Of a DNA stretch of 64,000 nt, positions 24,568 through 33,929 are shown piece by piece. The notes under the pieces were generated by a model. It ran no database searches and was not told the DNA's origin. It saw only the letters and a program-made list of their open reading frames with translations. The position numbers were made by a program, and so were the translations under genes. Position 1 is the first letter of the stretch, and each line of letters starts with the position of its first letter. The DNA is from JAUMBM01 sp964645715 (lineage in GTDB: Bacteria; Bacteroidota; Bacteroidia; Chitinophagales; Saprospiraceae), in contig CAZYAO010000001.1 in NCBI GenBank assembly GCA_964645715.1, forward strand, positions 129,729 through 193,728, read 5' to 3'.

Positions 24568-25335
24568 CTAGATGGTGTAGCCGCCATCGGCCACATATAC
24601 GCCTCCGGTACAGTAGGAACCCGCTTCGGAGGCTAAAAGCAAGGCAAGACCGGCAATTTCTTCTGGTTGGCCTATGCGGCCCAGTGGAATTTGTCGAAGC
24701 ATGAACTTTAGCATGTGCTCATTATTCCAGAGCGGTTCGCTGAATTTGGTTTGTATAATACCCGGGCAAATCACATTGGCTCGAACACCGTATTGGGCCC
24801 ATTCGCGGGCCATCACTTGTGTCAGTGAGATAAGTGCTGCCTTGCTCACACTATAAATACCGAGTTGAGGCTCCGGAGAAAGGCCGCCAATGCTGGAAAT
24901 GTTAATTACAGAACCCCCGCCTCTTTTTTTTAGGTGAGGAAGCGCCAGTCGGGCTAATTCAAAAGGGCCTTTAACATTGATTTCCATTATTTTATCAAAA
25001 GCCCAGCTTTCTGTATGCTCGACAGGCCCCATGACAGGGTTGGCGGCGGCGTTGTTGACAATAATATCCACACCACCGTAAAGAGCAACAGTTTTATTGA
25101 GTAGTGCTTCGAGCGCCTCGGTCTCGCCTGTATGTGCGGCAATTCCCGTTGCTTCGATGCCCATACCCGCAAAGCGATCAGCTACAGCGCGAACTGAATC
25201 TTCTTTTCGGCTGCTGACAACAACAGAGGCACCGGCGCGGCCCAATTCTTCAGCAATTGCTTCGCCAATACCTTTGGAAGCACCGGTGACAATGGCTACT
25301 TTTCCTTTCAGGGAGAAACGATCGGTATTTTGCAT
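24568..25335 (-). CDS. SDR-family oxidoreductase
   Basis: 255-aa classical short-chain dehydrogenase. The cofactor motif is T-G-A-S-K-G-I-G-E-A-I-A (residues ~18-29), with N-N-A-A-A-N near 95 and catalytic residues in I-N-I-S-S-I-G-G and Y-S-V-S-K (Ser, Tyr, Lys). The R-K-E-D pattern after the second strand (S-S-R-K) suggests NADP(H). It ends with G-G-V-Y-V-A-D-G-G-Y, typical of the family. It resembles DHRS4 / glucose-dehydrogenase-like members that act on carbonyl compounds; the substrate cannot be told from sequence. It stands alone, convergent with the mini membrane gene and divergent from the esterase. Confidence 0.9.
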   Translation of the reverse strand: MQNTDRFSLKGKVAIVTGASKGIGEAIAEELGRAGASVVVSSRKEDSVRAVADRFAGMGIEATGIAAHTGETEALEALLNKTVALYGGVDIIVNNAAANPVMGPVEHTESWAFDKIMEINVKGPFELARLALPHLKKRGGGSVINISSIGGLSPEPQLGIYSVSKAALISLTQVMAREWAQYGVRANVICPGIIQTKFSEPLWNNEHMLKFMLRQIPLGRIGQPEEIAGLALLLASEAGSYCTGGVYVADGGYTI

Positions 25336-25516
25336 AGGAATTCTGTATTTGATGGTAAGATATTGATTTTTTGGAATAGTATGCTATCCAGGGAGTCTGA
25401 TTTTGGGTATGTGTCATAGGTGTATACCAGTTCGGCTCAGCACAGGGCCGAGCTCGAAAAGAATGGAAAAAGTCAGGCATATTGCTTAGCTTTGCCTGTT
25501 ATTGAGCAACCAGATT

Positions 25517-26811
25517 ATGACCGAAACAGCCGTACCAACCTACGCGAGGGGTATAGAAGAAGATGTTCTGTTGGAGTTGTATACGACGGCTGACAGTTCC
25601 CTTCCCGTTTTCGTGGCGGGTAATTTCAACAACTGGCAGGCCGGGGACGACAACTACAGAATGCAGCAACTGGGGCCGGGGCACTATCAGCTCAGGCTTC
25701 ACACAAATGCAGGCTTACCTGCACATCTGATAGAGTATAAATATGTAAGAGGTGGGTGGGATTACGTAGAACTGGATGCTTACGGTAATGCTACACACAA
25801 CCGGCAGTTGCCTTTCAGGCAGCGACACTCTATTGATAAAGTGCCTGTGTGGAGCAAATCAGGTTTATTTTATAATCCTGCTTTTCTGCCACAGATTCGG
25901 ACGATTGCCGAAAATTTTGAAATACCGCAGCTTATCAGAACCCGAAGGATTTCAGCACTGTTGCCGCACAACTACGATCGAAGTGAGCGGCAGTATCCCG
26001 TTTTATACCTTCAGGATGGACAAAATCTTTTTGACGATTTCGCTCCCTTTGGTAGCTGGGGCGTAGACAAGCGTCTGGCTTTGCTGGCAGAGCGCGGCCA
26101 GGCCGACGTAATCATCGTTGCAATCGATCATGCAGAAGAGCAACGAATTGCTGAGTTTACGCCTTCTTACCGGACCCGATTAGGGAGAGGAGACGGGAAA
26201 AAATACGTACGCTTTCTGGCGGAAACGCTCAAACCTTACGTGGATAAGCACTTTCGAACGCTTCCGGATCAGGAGCATACGGGTATAGGCGGGAGTTCCA
26301 TGGGCGGGCTTATTAGTATTTATGCGGGTCTTATGTATCCCGAAATCTATGGTAAGCTTATGGTTTTTTCGCCCTCACTCTGGGTATCGCCCAATATTCC
26401 GTTTCAGAGCCTCAATCTGAGTAATCGCTATAAAGGCAGGATTTACCTTTATGGCGGGGGGGAAGAGGGGGCAAGTATGCTGCCTAATATGCAGCGGTTT
26501 AAACAGGAGATGGAGCGACGCGGTGGACAAATGTCTGTTGATTTTCAGTTGGNNNNNNNNNNNNNNNNNNNNNNNNNNNNNNNNNNNNNNNNNNNNNNNN
26601 NNNNNNNNNNNNNNNNNNNNNNNNNNNNNNNNNNNNNNNNNNNNNNNNNNNNTTTAAACAGGAGATGGAGCGACGCGGTGGACAAATGTCTGTTGATTTT
26701 CAGTTGGTCTTTGATCCTAAAGGTCGGCACAACGAGGAACGCTGGGGGCAGGAGTTTCCCCGAGCTATCGAGTGGCTTTATTACAGGCCGACGGGGTCGC
26801 AGGATAATTAG
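25517..26811 (+). CDS. Alpha/beta-hydrolase esterase with N-terminal E-set/CBM48-like domain (interrupted only by an assembly gap)
   Basis: Starts at the ATG at 25517 (M-T-E-T-A-V-P-T-Y). Residues ~18-90 resemble an early-set/CBM48 domain (F-V-A-G-N-F-N-N-W). The esterase-D/enterochelin-esterase domain follows with L-Q-D-G-Q-N-L-F and the nucleophile serine in G-G-S-S-M-G-G. A run of 100 N (26553-26652) splits the sequence. The 55 bp before it (26498-26552) are repeated exactly after it (26653-26707). Removing the N and one copy leaves 1140 nt, an open frame of 379 aa ending R-P-T-G-S-Q-D-N, with the probable catalytic His in K-G-R-H-N-E. It is an ester hydrolase of unknown substrate, possibly siderophore- or sugar-linked. 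Confidence 0.85.
26498..26707. other. Scaffold gap (100 N, 26553-26652) with 55-bp overlapping flanks
   Basis: Bases 26498-26552 and 26653-26707 are identical over 55 bp on either side of exactly 100 N. This is an unmerged contig overlap, not a biological repeat: merging restores the esterase frame. Confidence 0.95.
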
Positions 26812-26879
26812 AACCAGTTATTGCTCCGGTGTTCTTAATGGATGTAATCCTATTTTAGTAGACAGAAATATAAGGTATT

Positions 26880-28364
26880 ATGGGTATAAAGGTGACTTCT
26901 ACGATTCCGGGTGAGGTGCAGACCGTTGTTCATGTCCTGCGTGCGGCTAATCCGGAAACCTTGCAGCGTGTCGCTCTGCGAACGGGTGCTGGTGAACAGT
27001 GGCTCAGCAGTGATTTCAGGGGGGAGGTTGGTGATATTCTACCCATTTACGCCAATAGTCAGCGACACTTGTTGTTGGGAGTAGGTGCGGCAGGAACCTT
27101 TTTGGATGTGCAGCGGGGCTTTAAACAGCTAATGATCCGGTGGGGGAAGTTGTGTAAGGCTGGTCTGGTGGTTGACTGGTCCTCGGGGGATGCTCCTGAA
27201 AATTTTGAGGAGGCGGTGGAAGCTGCTGTCAGTGGGCTGTATCAAGGTAGCTATCAGGCTGGCAAATACAAGTCAGAAAAAGCTGTGGCTGCTGTGACAG
27301 ATGCGGAGGTGTTCATGCAGACTGTGGCTATGTATATAACCGAGTCACAGTATGATCGCTGTCTGCTTGCGGTTGAGCGCAGCACAATAATTGCACAGAC
27401 ACAGCTACGTATAATGGATTTGGTCAATGCCCCTGCCAACTTTCTCCGTCCTGCCGATCTTGGCAGCTGGGCACTGGCTTCTGCTGAGCAATATGCTTAC
27501 AAAGCGGAAGCTTGGGGGCAGGAGCAGATTGAAAATGCCGGAATGAAGGCACTTTTGGCTGTAAATCAGGGGAGCGCAGAACCTGCGGCCTTCATTGTAT
27601 CATACTACGAGCCTGAAGAGGCCGGGGATTATCCATTGGTAGCACTTGTTGGTAAGGGGGTTACCTTCGATACCGGGGGCATCTCGATTAAGCCTTCGAC
27701 CAATATGCATTATATGAAGACGGATATGGGGGGCGCGGCAGCAGTGTTAGGTACGCTTGAAGCTGTAGCCCGACTGAAGCTGCCTGTTCGTCTTGCCGCA
27801 ATTGTACCTGCAACGGAGAATTGTGTGGACGCTCTGGCAGTAAAACCAGGGGACGTGATTGGTTCCTATGCTGGTAAGACCATCGAGGTGATTGATACGG
27901 ATGCAGAAGGGCGGCTTATTCTGGCTGATGCACTTAGCTATGCCGTACGCCAGTTAAAACCTAGTGTCGTTATCGATTTGGCTACCCTCACGGGTAGTGC
28001 TGTCAGAACCTTTGGCTATGCAGCTGCGGCACTTTTTACCAATAATGACCAACTGGCAGATCAGCTGTACCAGGCTGGATGGCAGTGTGGGGAGCGCCTT
28101 TGGCGACTTCCACTCTGGGATGTGTATAAAGATGATATTAAATCAGAAGTGGCAGATCTTCGCAATTTTAGTGGTAAACCGACAGCAGGCGCTATCTCAG
28201 CTGCTAAGTTTCTGGAGGTTTTCACCGACAACCATCCCAGCTGGGCACACTTAGATATCGCTGGTGTAGCGTATGCCGAAGGGGATGGCAATGGAGGAAA
28301 ACTGGCCTCTGCCTACGGCATTCGGCTGCTCGTCGGATATCTGGAAAAAATGAGCAGGCAATAG
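26880..28364 (+). CDS. Leucyl aminopeptidase family protein (M17)
   Basis: 494 aa, the usual M17 length. The C-terminal catalytic domain holds the dinuclear metal motifs: V-G-K-G-V-T-F-D-T-G-G-I-S near residue 258, M-K-T-D-M-G-G-A-A-A-V near 278, and the signature D-T-D-A-E-G-R-L-I-L-A-D near 339. The N-terminal domain (about 1-170) is the divergent regulatory part. It removes N-terminal amino acids from peptides in the cytoplasm. The gene follows the esterase by 68 nt on the same strand and precedes lgt by 37 nt. Confidence 0.93.
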   Translation: MGIKVTSTIPGEVQTVVHVLRAANPETLQRVALRTGAGEQWLSSDFRGEVGDILPIYANSQRHLLLGVGAAGTFLDVQRGFKQLMIRWGKLCKAGLVVDWSSGDAPENFEEAVEAAVSGLYQGSYQAGKYKSEKAVAAVTDAEVFMQTVAMYITESQYDRCLLAVERSTIIAQTQLRIMDLVNAPANFLRPADLGSWALASAEQYAYKAEAWGQEQIENAGMKALLAVNQGSAEPAAFIVSYYEPEEAGDYPLVALVGKGVTFDTGGISIKPSTNMHYMKTDMGGAAAVLGTLEAVARLKLPVRLAAIVPATENCVDALAVKPGDVIGSYAGKTIEVIDTDAEGRLILADALSYAVRQLKPSVVIDLATLTGSAVRTFGYAAAALFTNNDQLADQLYQAGWQCGERLWRLPLWDVYKDDIKSEVADLRNFSGKPTAGAISAAKFLEVFTDNHPSWAHLDIAGVAYAEGDGNGGKLASAYGIRLLVGYLEKMSRQ

Positions 28365-28401
28365 CCGGGTCTTATTTTCGTAAAATCACAATGTAATAAG
28401 C

Positions 28402-29271
28402 ATGATAGCAGAAACGCCTCTATGGATGTCCATCATTTGGAATGTCGGTCCTGAAATTTTACAGCTGGGGCCGCTAAGCCTTCGATGGTACGGTCTGCTG
28501 TTCGCACTGGGGTTTTTCCTGGGCTTTTTTATCGTAAAAAAAATGTTTGAAGCAGACGGAGCGCCAGAGTCTTGGCTCGACAGTTGCTTCATGGCCATGA
28601 TCCTGGGGGCTGTGGTGGGCGCCCGGTTGGGACATGTTTTTTTTTATGATTGGGGCTACTACTCCCAACACCCGGCTGAGATTCTTGCTGTTTGGCACGG
28701 GGGGCTGGCCAGCCATGGAGGAGCTATGGGAATATTGTTGACGCTCTGGTGGTTTTCCAAAAAAATCTCCCGACGCTCTATGTTCTGGATATTGGATAAG
28801 GTGGCTGTGCCTACGGCACTGGCAGGCAGCTTTATTCGGCTGGGCAATCTTATGAATTCAGAAATCATTGGTAAGCCTAGTGACCTGCCTTGGGCTGTCC
28901 AGTTTGTCAACGCTCAACCTGCTAGTCTGGCCGATGTAGCCCGCCATCCTGTGCAAGTGTATGAGGCGATAGCCTACCTGCTGTCCTTTGGTATTCTGTA
29001 CTATACCTATTGGTATACCAATCGGCGCGAAAAGCCGGGTTTTATCATCGGATTTTTCTTTGTGTTGATTTTTGGCGCGCGACTGCTACTAGAGTATTTC
29101 AAAGAAAGTCAGGGGGGATTTGAGTCCGCTTTTGGTAATGTACTCAGTACCGGGCAATGGTTGAGTATTCCATTTATTATCGTAGGAGCGTATTTTATGC
29201 TTCGCAACACGGAGGAGATATCGACGGCCATCAATGTTAAGAAAGCTAAAAAGTCTGTTCCGGGGAAGTAA
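28402..29271 (+). CDS. lgt: Prolipoprotein diacylglyceryl transferase
   Basis: First enzyme of lipoprotein maturation: it moves a diacylglyceryl group from phosphatidylglycerol to the lipobox cysteine at the inner membrane. 289 aa with about seven membrane segments. Family motifs are G-A-R-L-G-H-V near residue 72, G-G-L-A-S-H-G-G-A near 97, the signature R-L-G-N-L-M-N-S-E near 147, and H-P-V-Q-V-Y-E near 183. The last 26 bp overlap the 3' end of the convergent flavin reductase gene. Confidence 0.95.
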   Translation: MIAETPLWMSIIWNVGPEILQLGPLSLRWYGLLFALGFFLGFFIVKKMFEADGAPESWLDSCFMAMILGAVVGARLGHVFFYDWGYYSQHPAEILAVWHGGLASHGGAMGILLTLWWFSKKISRRSMFWILDKVAVPTALAGSFIRLGNLMNSEIIGKPSDLPWAVQFVNAQPASLADVARHPVQVYEAIAYLLSFGILYYTYWYTNRREKPGFIIGFFFVLIFGARLLLEYFKESQGGFESAFGNVLSTGQWLSIPFIIVGAYFMLRNTEEISTAINVKKAKKSVPGK

Positions 29272-29896
29272 AGTCGGGAAGCTGATCAGCTTTTGCGTAA
29301 GGATAACTGGCAAAATGTGCTGCTGTGTACCAGGTTTCCAGACCAGACAGACACATATCTTCGCATTGATCAAGAGCAAGATTCCCGTCGGTTTGTATTA
29401 TCTCTTCTGGGAAGAAAATGTGTGCCACTTTTCCAATGATGAGCCGAGTGTCATTGTGCCGGATGTACACTTCTTCAAGAAATTCCATGCCGATTTTTAT
29501 TCTGCTTTCGGCAACAAAGGGTGCAAGAAACCCCTGCAGGTAGGTAGCTGTAAGCTGGCAGCGATCAAATTCCGAATCCGTACGGTCAAAACGGGCTGAA
29601 GTGAAATGTGCTTGATGAGCAAATGCCTTGTGCACGTGATTGATGGTGTAATAACCTGTCTCTTTGATGTTATAGTAGGTGTGGCTGTAGTCAGTTAATG
29701 GGCGCTGTACCATAGCCAACAAAGCCGGATTGGCGCCCAGGTGAACCACGGAGCTGAAAATAGCGAGGTTGGTATGACCATCTTCACTAATAGTCCCTAT
29801 CAGATTGGCTGGTTTATAGCCACTCAGCGAATTAATCAGGTTGGCTCTGTAATGCCTTGGTAGCTGGTCAAGAGCTGCAATATCAATGTGTTTCAT
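29246..29896 (-). CDS. Flavin reductase family protein
   Basis: Flavin-reductase-like FMN-binding split barrel. The ATG at 29896 (M-K-H-I-D-I-A) is preferred over one at 29968, which adds 24 residues with no family match. L-N-S-L-S-G-Y-K-P-A and L-I-G-T-I-S-E-D-G near residues 21-40 and the H-L-G-A-N-P-A-L-L-A segment fit the family; T-G-Y-Y-T-I-N-H-V follows near 83. It binds FMN and reduces it or uses it with a partner oxygenase, which is not visible nearby. The gene's end overlaps the end of lgt by 26 bp on opposite strands. Confidence 0.87.
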   Translation of the reverse strand: MKHIDIAALDQLPRHYRANLINSLSGYKPANLIGTISEDGHTNLAIFSSVVHLGANPALLAMVQRPLTDYSHTYYNIKETGYYTINHVHKAFAHQAHFTSARFDRTDSEFDRCQLTATYLQGFLAPFVAESRIKIGMEFLEEVYIRHNDTRLIIGKVAHIFFPEEIIQTDGNLALDQCEDMCLSGLETWYTAAHFASYPYAKADQLPDFTSPEQTF

Positions 29897-30008
29897 GCTT
29901 GTTGCATCACCGATAGTGGTTGAAAGCTGAATGATAACCAACAAACGGCCGCTTGGTTTAGTCATCACTATAATCCTTAAGCTGCGGGTTTTACTGTGTA
30001 GGCAGCCC

Positions 30009-32252
30009 CTAGTCTCTATCAGCCAGGGTGTAACGTGCGCCTACATAAAATTCCCGCCCGCGTGTTGGACCCCATACAGAGGAAGTATCAAAATAGGGAC
30101 CAAAGGGATCTTGCCAGCTGATGATGGGTCGAAGCTGGCGAAAATCAAAGATATTTTCGCATCCTGCATACCATTCGAGGGTGTTAAATCGAAGTGTGAA
30201 TTGCAGGTTGATAATTGTGAAGGCATCCGATTGGTTGGGCCGCTGGTAGGAAGTTGGGTTAAGGCTCGTATCGGGCAGTCGCTGTTTTCCATAGCGGTGA
30301 AAATTGGCATCAATCTGAAAGCGATTGGACACTGGATGGTAACTGATGCTGCTGATCAGCTTGTGTTTAGGATTGAATGGCAGTTCCTGTTTTATCTGCT
30401 CTTGTTCCCGGTATACGTCGAGATAATTATAGCCTGCTTTGAATTCCAGGCGCTGTAAGGCGCGGATGACAAAATCGGCCTGGAAGCCGTTACTAGCGCT
30501 CAGCCCGCGGAAATTTTGTACTATGGCCAGCCTTGGATCTGTATCGTAGTCGGGAAATATCTGGTTGGAGAAGTGGGTTCTGTAGAAGTCTATACTCAAA
30601 TAGCCCGATACATTATCTGTGGTGTACTTGTGTGTCAGATTAAGTCCCATGTTAACTGCCTGTTCGGGGGCAAGGGGTTCTGTGAATAATAGATTTCTGG
30701 AACTGGCCAATAAGGCAATGTTTTCACTAAAAAAGTTGACAACACGCCAACCACTGCCGATGCTGGCGCGAACAGTCGTATTGGCAGAAAAATCGTATTT
30801 GATCAGACTTCTGGGAGTGATTCGCGTACCAAATTTCTGATGATTATCGACCCGAAGACCTGTAATCCAGGTGATGCGATTTTCGGCTAGGCGTAAGGTG
30901 TTTTCAATGAAAAAACCAGGGATGATATCTTTTCGTTGGTATTGACCTGCATAGGTCCGTTGCAGTGGGTCATTATCAAAACCAATGTCCTCACGAAGGT
31001 TTAAGTAACGAAAACTAATTCCTGTTTTCAGATCATGCTGGTCGTTGTACGTCCATTCGTGCTGAATATTAGCGTAAGCAGAGGTTTGCTGTGCCTTGTA
31101 GTTGACAAAGCCAAAGTAAGTGTCCTGTTGCTGCTGGAAGGCGGCGGCAAGCAAAACCAACTGGTGGTTTTTATTGAAGCGGTAGCCCGTTTTTGTCCAC
31201 CATTCCGGCTGTTGGATTTGAACGGATTGTCCGTAAATCAGCCGGCTACCCAGATCATTATCGGGATGGTAGTTAAGTTGTCCGCCAATGCGATTTTCCC
31301 ACAACCAGCGTACACCCAGCTGGCTGTGCCAGCCATCGGTCTGCTTGTTTCCGTATGACCACTGTTGTCCGACAAGGTAGCGCCTTAGAAGGGGTAAGTC
31401 CATGAAGCGGTCATCATCCCGGTCAACGCGACGGGCAGGTTGCACACTGTGAAGTGATGTTAGGGCAGTCCATGAACCCAGCCGGAAGCGGTGAAGTAAA
31501 TTGAGGTGTTTTTCACCGAATGAATTTATATAGGCATTGATAAATAAAGGCTTAGCTCTTTCGGGAGCGAGTGTTTCAACATTTATTTGTCCGCTGATAC
31601 TCTCGAATCCCTGAGCCACACTATTGGCGCCTTTGGCAATATGTATGTTTTCGACCCACGCTCCAGGGATGCTGCTGATGCCATAGGTATAACTTAGTCC
31701 CTGAATCATGGGTAGTCCATTGACCAGTAATTGGTTATATACACCGGACAATCCCAAAATTCGCAGTTCCTTGGCATTGGTGATAACATTGGTGGTCTGT
31801 GGGTTTACAGTCGTTTGGGTTTCAAAGCAGCCCGACAGGTCGCAACAAGCGGCCTTTTTTAGTTCTGTGGTAGAAATGCTCTCTGTTTTTATGGGATTAA
31901 TTTGTGATATAGAAACGCCCTCTTTTCGCTGTCTGACCACAACTTCCTCTAGATTGGCCATAGCTTGAAGCTGGATGGTAATGGGAGCCTTGGCGTCAAC
32001 AATTACTGTGTCTGACTCATATCCCACATAGGTGGCAATAACACGAAGACTGGTGGTGGGGTCAAAAGGTAGTACGAATTGTCCGTTGGCATCAGTGGAT
32101 GTGCCTCGAAGCTGGTCGGGCAGGATGATATTCGCCCCTACGAGAGGGGTGCCTTCTGTATCCGTTACTCGTCCGCTGAGCAATTGTGCCACCAACCCAA
32201 GTGGGAGCATGAAAGAAAAGAGCAGAACAATTATTTTCATGATGCGGAGCAT
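30009..32252 (-). CDS. TonB-dependent receptor with carboxypeptidase-regulatory-like N-terminal domain
   Basis: 747 aa. Signal peptide to L-V-A-Q (an alternative ATG at 32240 gives the same peptide minus four residues). Residues ~24-95 form the carboxypeptidase-D regulatory-like domain (G-R-V-T-D-T-E-G-T-P-L-V-G-A-N-I). The plug follows with K-A-A-C-C-D-L-S-G-C-F-E and L-R-I-L-G-L-S-G-V-Y, then a 22-strand-type barrel to the C-terminal R-Y-T-L-A-D-R-D. The three cysteines at the plug start are typical of a Bacteroidota receptor group often linked to metal or metal-chelate uptake; the ligand here is unknown. A TACCTTTG box lies at 32399-32392, about 140 nt upstream. Confidence 0.92.
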   Translation of the reverse strand: MLRIMKIIVLLFSFMLPLGLVAQLLSGRVTDTEGTPLVGANIILPDQLRGTSTDANGQFVLPFDPTTSLRVIATYVGYESDTVIVDAKAPITIQLQAMANLEEVVVRQRKEGVSISQINPIKTESISTTELKKAACCDLSGCFETQTTVNPQTTNVITNAKELRILGLSGVYNQLLVNGLPMIQGLSYTYGISSIPGAWVENIHIAKGANSVAQGFESISGQINVETLAPERAKPLFINAYINSFGEKHLNLLHRFRLGSWTALTSLHSVQPARRVDRDDDRFMDLPLLRRYLVGQQWSYGNKQTDGWHSQLGVRWLWENRIGGQLNYHPDNDLGSRLIYGQSVQIQQPEWWTKTGYRFNKNHQLVLLAAAFQQQQDTYFGFVNYKAQQTSAYANIQHEWTYNDQHDLKTGISFRYLNLREDIGFDNDPLQRTYAGQYQRKDIIPGFFIENTLRLAENRITWITGLRVDNHQKFGTRITPRSLIKYDFSANTTVRASIGSGWRVVNFFSENIALLASSRNLLFTEPLAPEQAVNMGLNLTHKYTTDNVSGYLSIDFYRTHFSNQIFPDYDTDPRLAIVQNFRGLSASNGFQADFVIRALQRLEFKAGYNYLDVYREQEQIKQELPFNPKHKLISSISYHPVSNRFQIDANFHRYGKQRLPDTSLNPTSYQRPNQSDAFTIINLQFTLRFNTLEWYAGCENIFDFRQLRPIISWQDPFGPYFDTSSVWGPTRGREFYVGARYTLADRD

Positions 32253-32391
32253 TTAATGACTACCATTCGGAGGTTCGGCTGTCGGAAGCATTAGGGGGTA
32301 CTGTCGCTTCTAAACTGCCGTGTTTTTCCAGGTTCTGTTTAATTGGACTCGTAGCCACAGTGATCAGCAGCTAAGTGATGAATAGCTTCGG

Positions 32392-32399
32392 CAAAGGTA
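32392..32399 (-). promoter_or_regulatory. -7 box (TACCTTTG) upstream of the TonB receptor
   Basis: Minus-strand TACCTTTG matches TAnnTTTG. It implies a leader of about 140 nt before the receptor start; I see no known riboswitch in that leader. Confidence 0.4.
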
Positions 32400-32460
32400 G
32401 TTGTAATCGGTCAAGAATGATAGTGTTACCATTATCTATTGGTTGCAAACTCTCTTGTGT

Positions 32461-33630
32461 TCAGAGCAAACTCAGTAGAAAAGCCAAGACTGTGGCAATC
32501 AGTCCTGAGATGAAAATTTTGTACGAAACAGACAGATACCGATATTTTTTATCGAGAACTTGTCCAAGCGAGTAGAGATCATGGGTCAGATTTTCATATA
32601 ATAGACTGCTGTCTCGTAAATTTTTGGCTAAAAGGCGTGTAAAGGAGTCTTTTGAGAGTCGAACAAAACTGCCAAAAAAGGCAATATTGGGCTGTGTGGA
32701 TTGCCGTCCGCTGCCAGTGCCAGTGACTCTTGGCCAGGCTGCCAATACAGCGCTCACAAGGGATGCAAGACCAGTAACCAGAAATATCACTACCGGCAAC
32801 AAAATCACGGGGCGGGTCTCTGCCAGATTGCGATAAGAGGCAAAGCTGATAAGCACACTGATTAGGATGGCGTTGACGCTGATCATGATGTGTGCTTTGT
32901 TGTCAGCAATGGCACTAAGGTGTATGTGGTTGCGGAAAACTGTTCTAAAGAAGGTTTGAACAAGCCTGACGGGTGGATGTGGTTCCAGCCCTGCAAAGGA
33001 AGCAGACTCATGGCTGTGCTTTATTTCAGGCTGTTGAACCGATTTTTCGAAATTTTTTTGGCGAGTATGTTTCTCTAGCCGGGCGGCATATGAAGCTATG
33101 CGCTGCCCAAGCACAGGTTGGTAGAGCTGCCTCGCCGCCGGTGTTGCAAACCTAAAACGCAGTAATTGGTCCAGCGTTTGCCTTGAAGTGGTGATCGGAT
33201 CAGATTGCTGGCCGGTAATTAGTGTATTCTGTAACTGCCGGAGCTCAGGTCCTTCTGTATCCAGCCAGGAAGCAATGGCAAATGCATCATCGATCAGGGC
33301 GATTGACAGTGGAGGAATAGCATCAACCGATTTGAATTCAGGAAACTCGCGCAGGGCTGGGATTTTCTGTATTTCGCGCAGGCAGGCAGCTAAGGGATGC
33401 CGCTCATTAATAATCAGACCCAACGGATACACTCTTGCCAGCATAATGGTAGCAGCCAGAGATGCACCCGCTAGTCCTGTAGCCATACCCAACTGCTCCG
33501 TTAGTTCAGCCAACCGCTCGGATAGTGCCTCTCGCATCCAAACCATACGGGCATCTTGCCGCTCCTGAAAGAAGAGGCTAACCCATTGGCGTACATCTTT
33601 TTCTTGCTGGTGAAAGGGTGAAGGATCCAC
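32461..33630 (-). CDS. Pycsar-effector-like (DUF5706) membrane protein with degenerate HD-type N-terminal region
   Basis: The C-terminal ~180 residues match the Pycsar effector / DUF5706 family: F-F-R-T-V-F-R-N-H-I-H-L-S-A-I-A-D-N-K-A-H-I-M-I-S-V-N-A-I, then P-R-V-T, F-F-G-S-F-V, D-L-Y-S-L-G-Q-V-L-D-K-K-Y-R-Y-L. Membrane segments follow I-M-I-S-V-N-A, around I-L-L-P-V-V-I-F, and at the C-terminus. In most family members the N-terminal half is an HD phosphohydrolase. Here it is helical and of matching size, but no H...HD residues are seen. Start: GTG at 33630; the upstream ATG (33729) adds residues unlike the family. No cyclase gene is adjacent. It may act in cyclic-nucleotide-triggered membrane damage or have another signalling role. 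Confidence 0.72.
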   Translation of the reverse strand: MDPSPFHQQEKDVRQWVSLFFQERQDARMVWMREALSERLAELTEQLGMATGLAGASLAATIMLARVYPLGLIINERHPLAACLREIQKIPALREFPEFKSVDAIPPLSIALIDDAFAIASWLDTEGPELRQLQNTLITGQQSDPITTSRQTLDQLLRFRFATPAARQLYQPVLGQRIASYAARLEKHTRQKNFEKSVQQPEIKHSHESASFAGLEPHPPVRLVQTFFRTVFRNHIHLSAIADNKAHIMISVNAILISVLISFASYRNLAETRPVILLPVVIFLVTGLASLVSAVLAAWPRVTGTGSGRQSTQPNIAFFGSFVRLSKDSFTRLLAKNLRDSSLLYENLTHDLYSLGQVLDKKYRYLSVSYKIFISGLIATVLAFLLSLL

Positions 33631-33827
33631 AAAAAATACAAGTTTGTAAGATAAACAGCAGGTAGCCAGTTGCCGCAGGGAGGATGGCCCGCTACCCAAT
33701 AGCGTAAATATAGAAAAAGTACGGAACATTTATGCATGCTGGCAGGGTTAATGGGAGCATTAGAGCAACTATTCCCAGAGGTGTCATTTTTTTGACTTCA
33801 ATGCGCAATAACATGTGCCTGCAGCAG

Positions 33828-33856
33828 TTGAGGACAGGACAATTCAATTATCTTTG
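33828..33856 (+). promoter_or_regulatory. Promoter of the lipoprotein gene
   Basis: TTG (33828-33830), 18 nt, then TATCTTTG (33849-33856): a good match to the Bacteroidota -33/-7 pattern, about 70 nt before the ATG at 33930. Confidence 0.55.
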
Positions 33857-33929
33857 TTTGGTAGCTTATTGCAAAATTATATACTAACCTAACCATATAA
33901 CATCATCTGGTTTGTAATCATCTTAATTT

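Noticed and set aside
26498..26707. 55-bp direct repeat as a transposon target or recombination site
   Set aside because: It flanks exactly 100 N and merging restores a gene, which indicates an assembly artefact.
25502..26914. 470-codon frame running through the second N gap into the aminopeptidase start
   Set aside because: An artefact of 100 N plus the duplicated 55 bp; the true gene ends at 26811.
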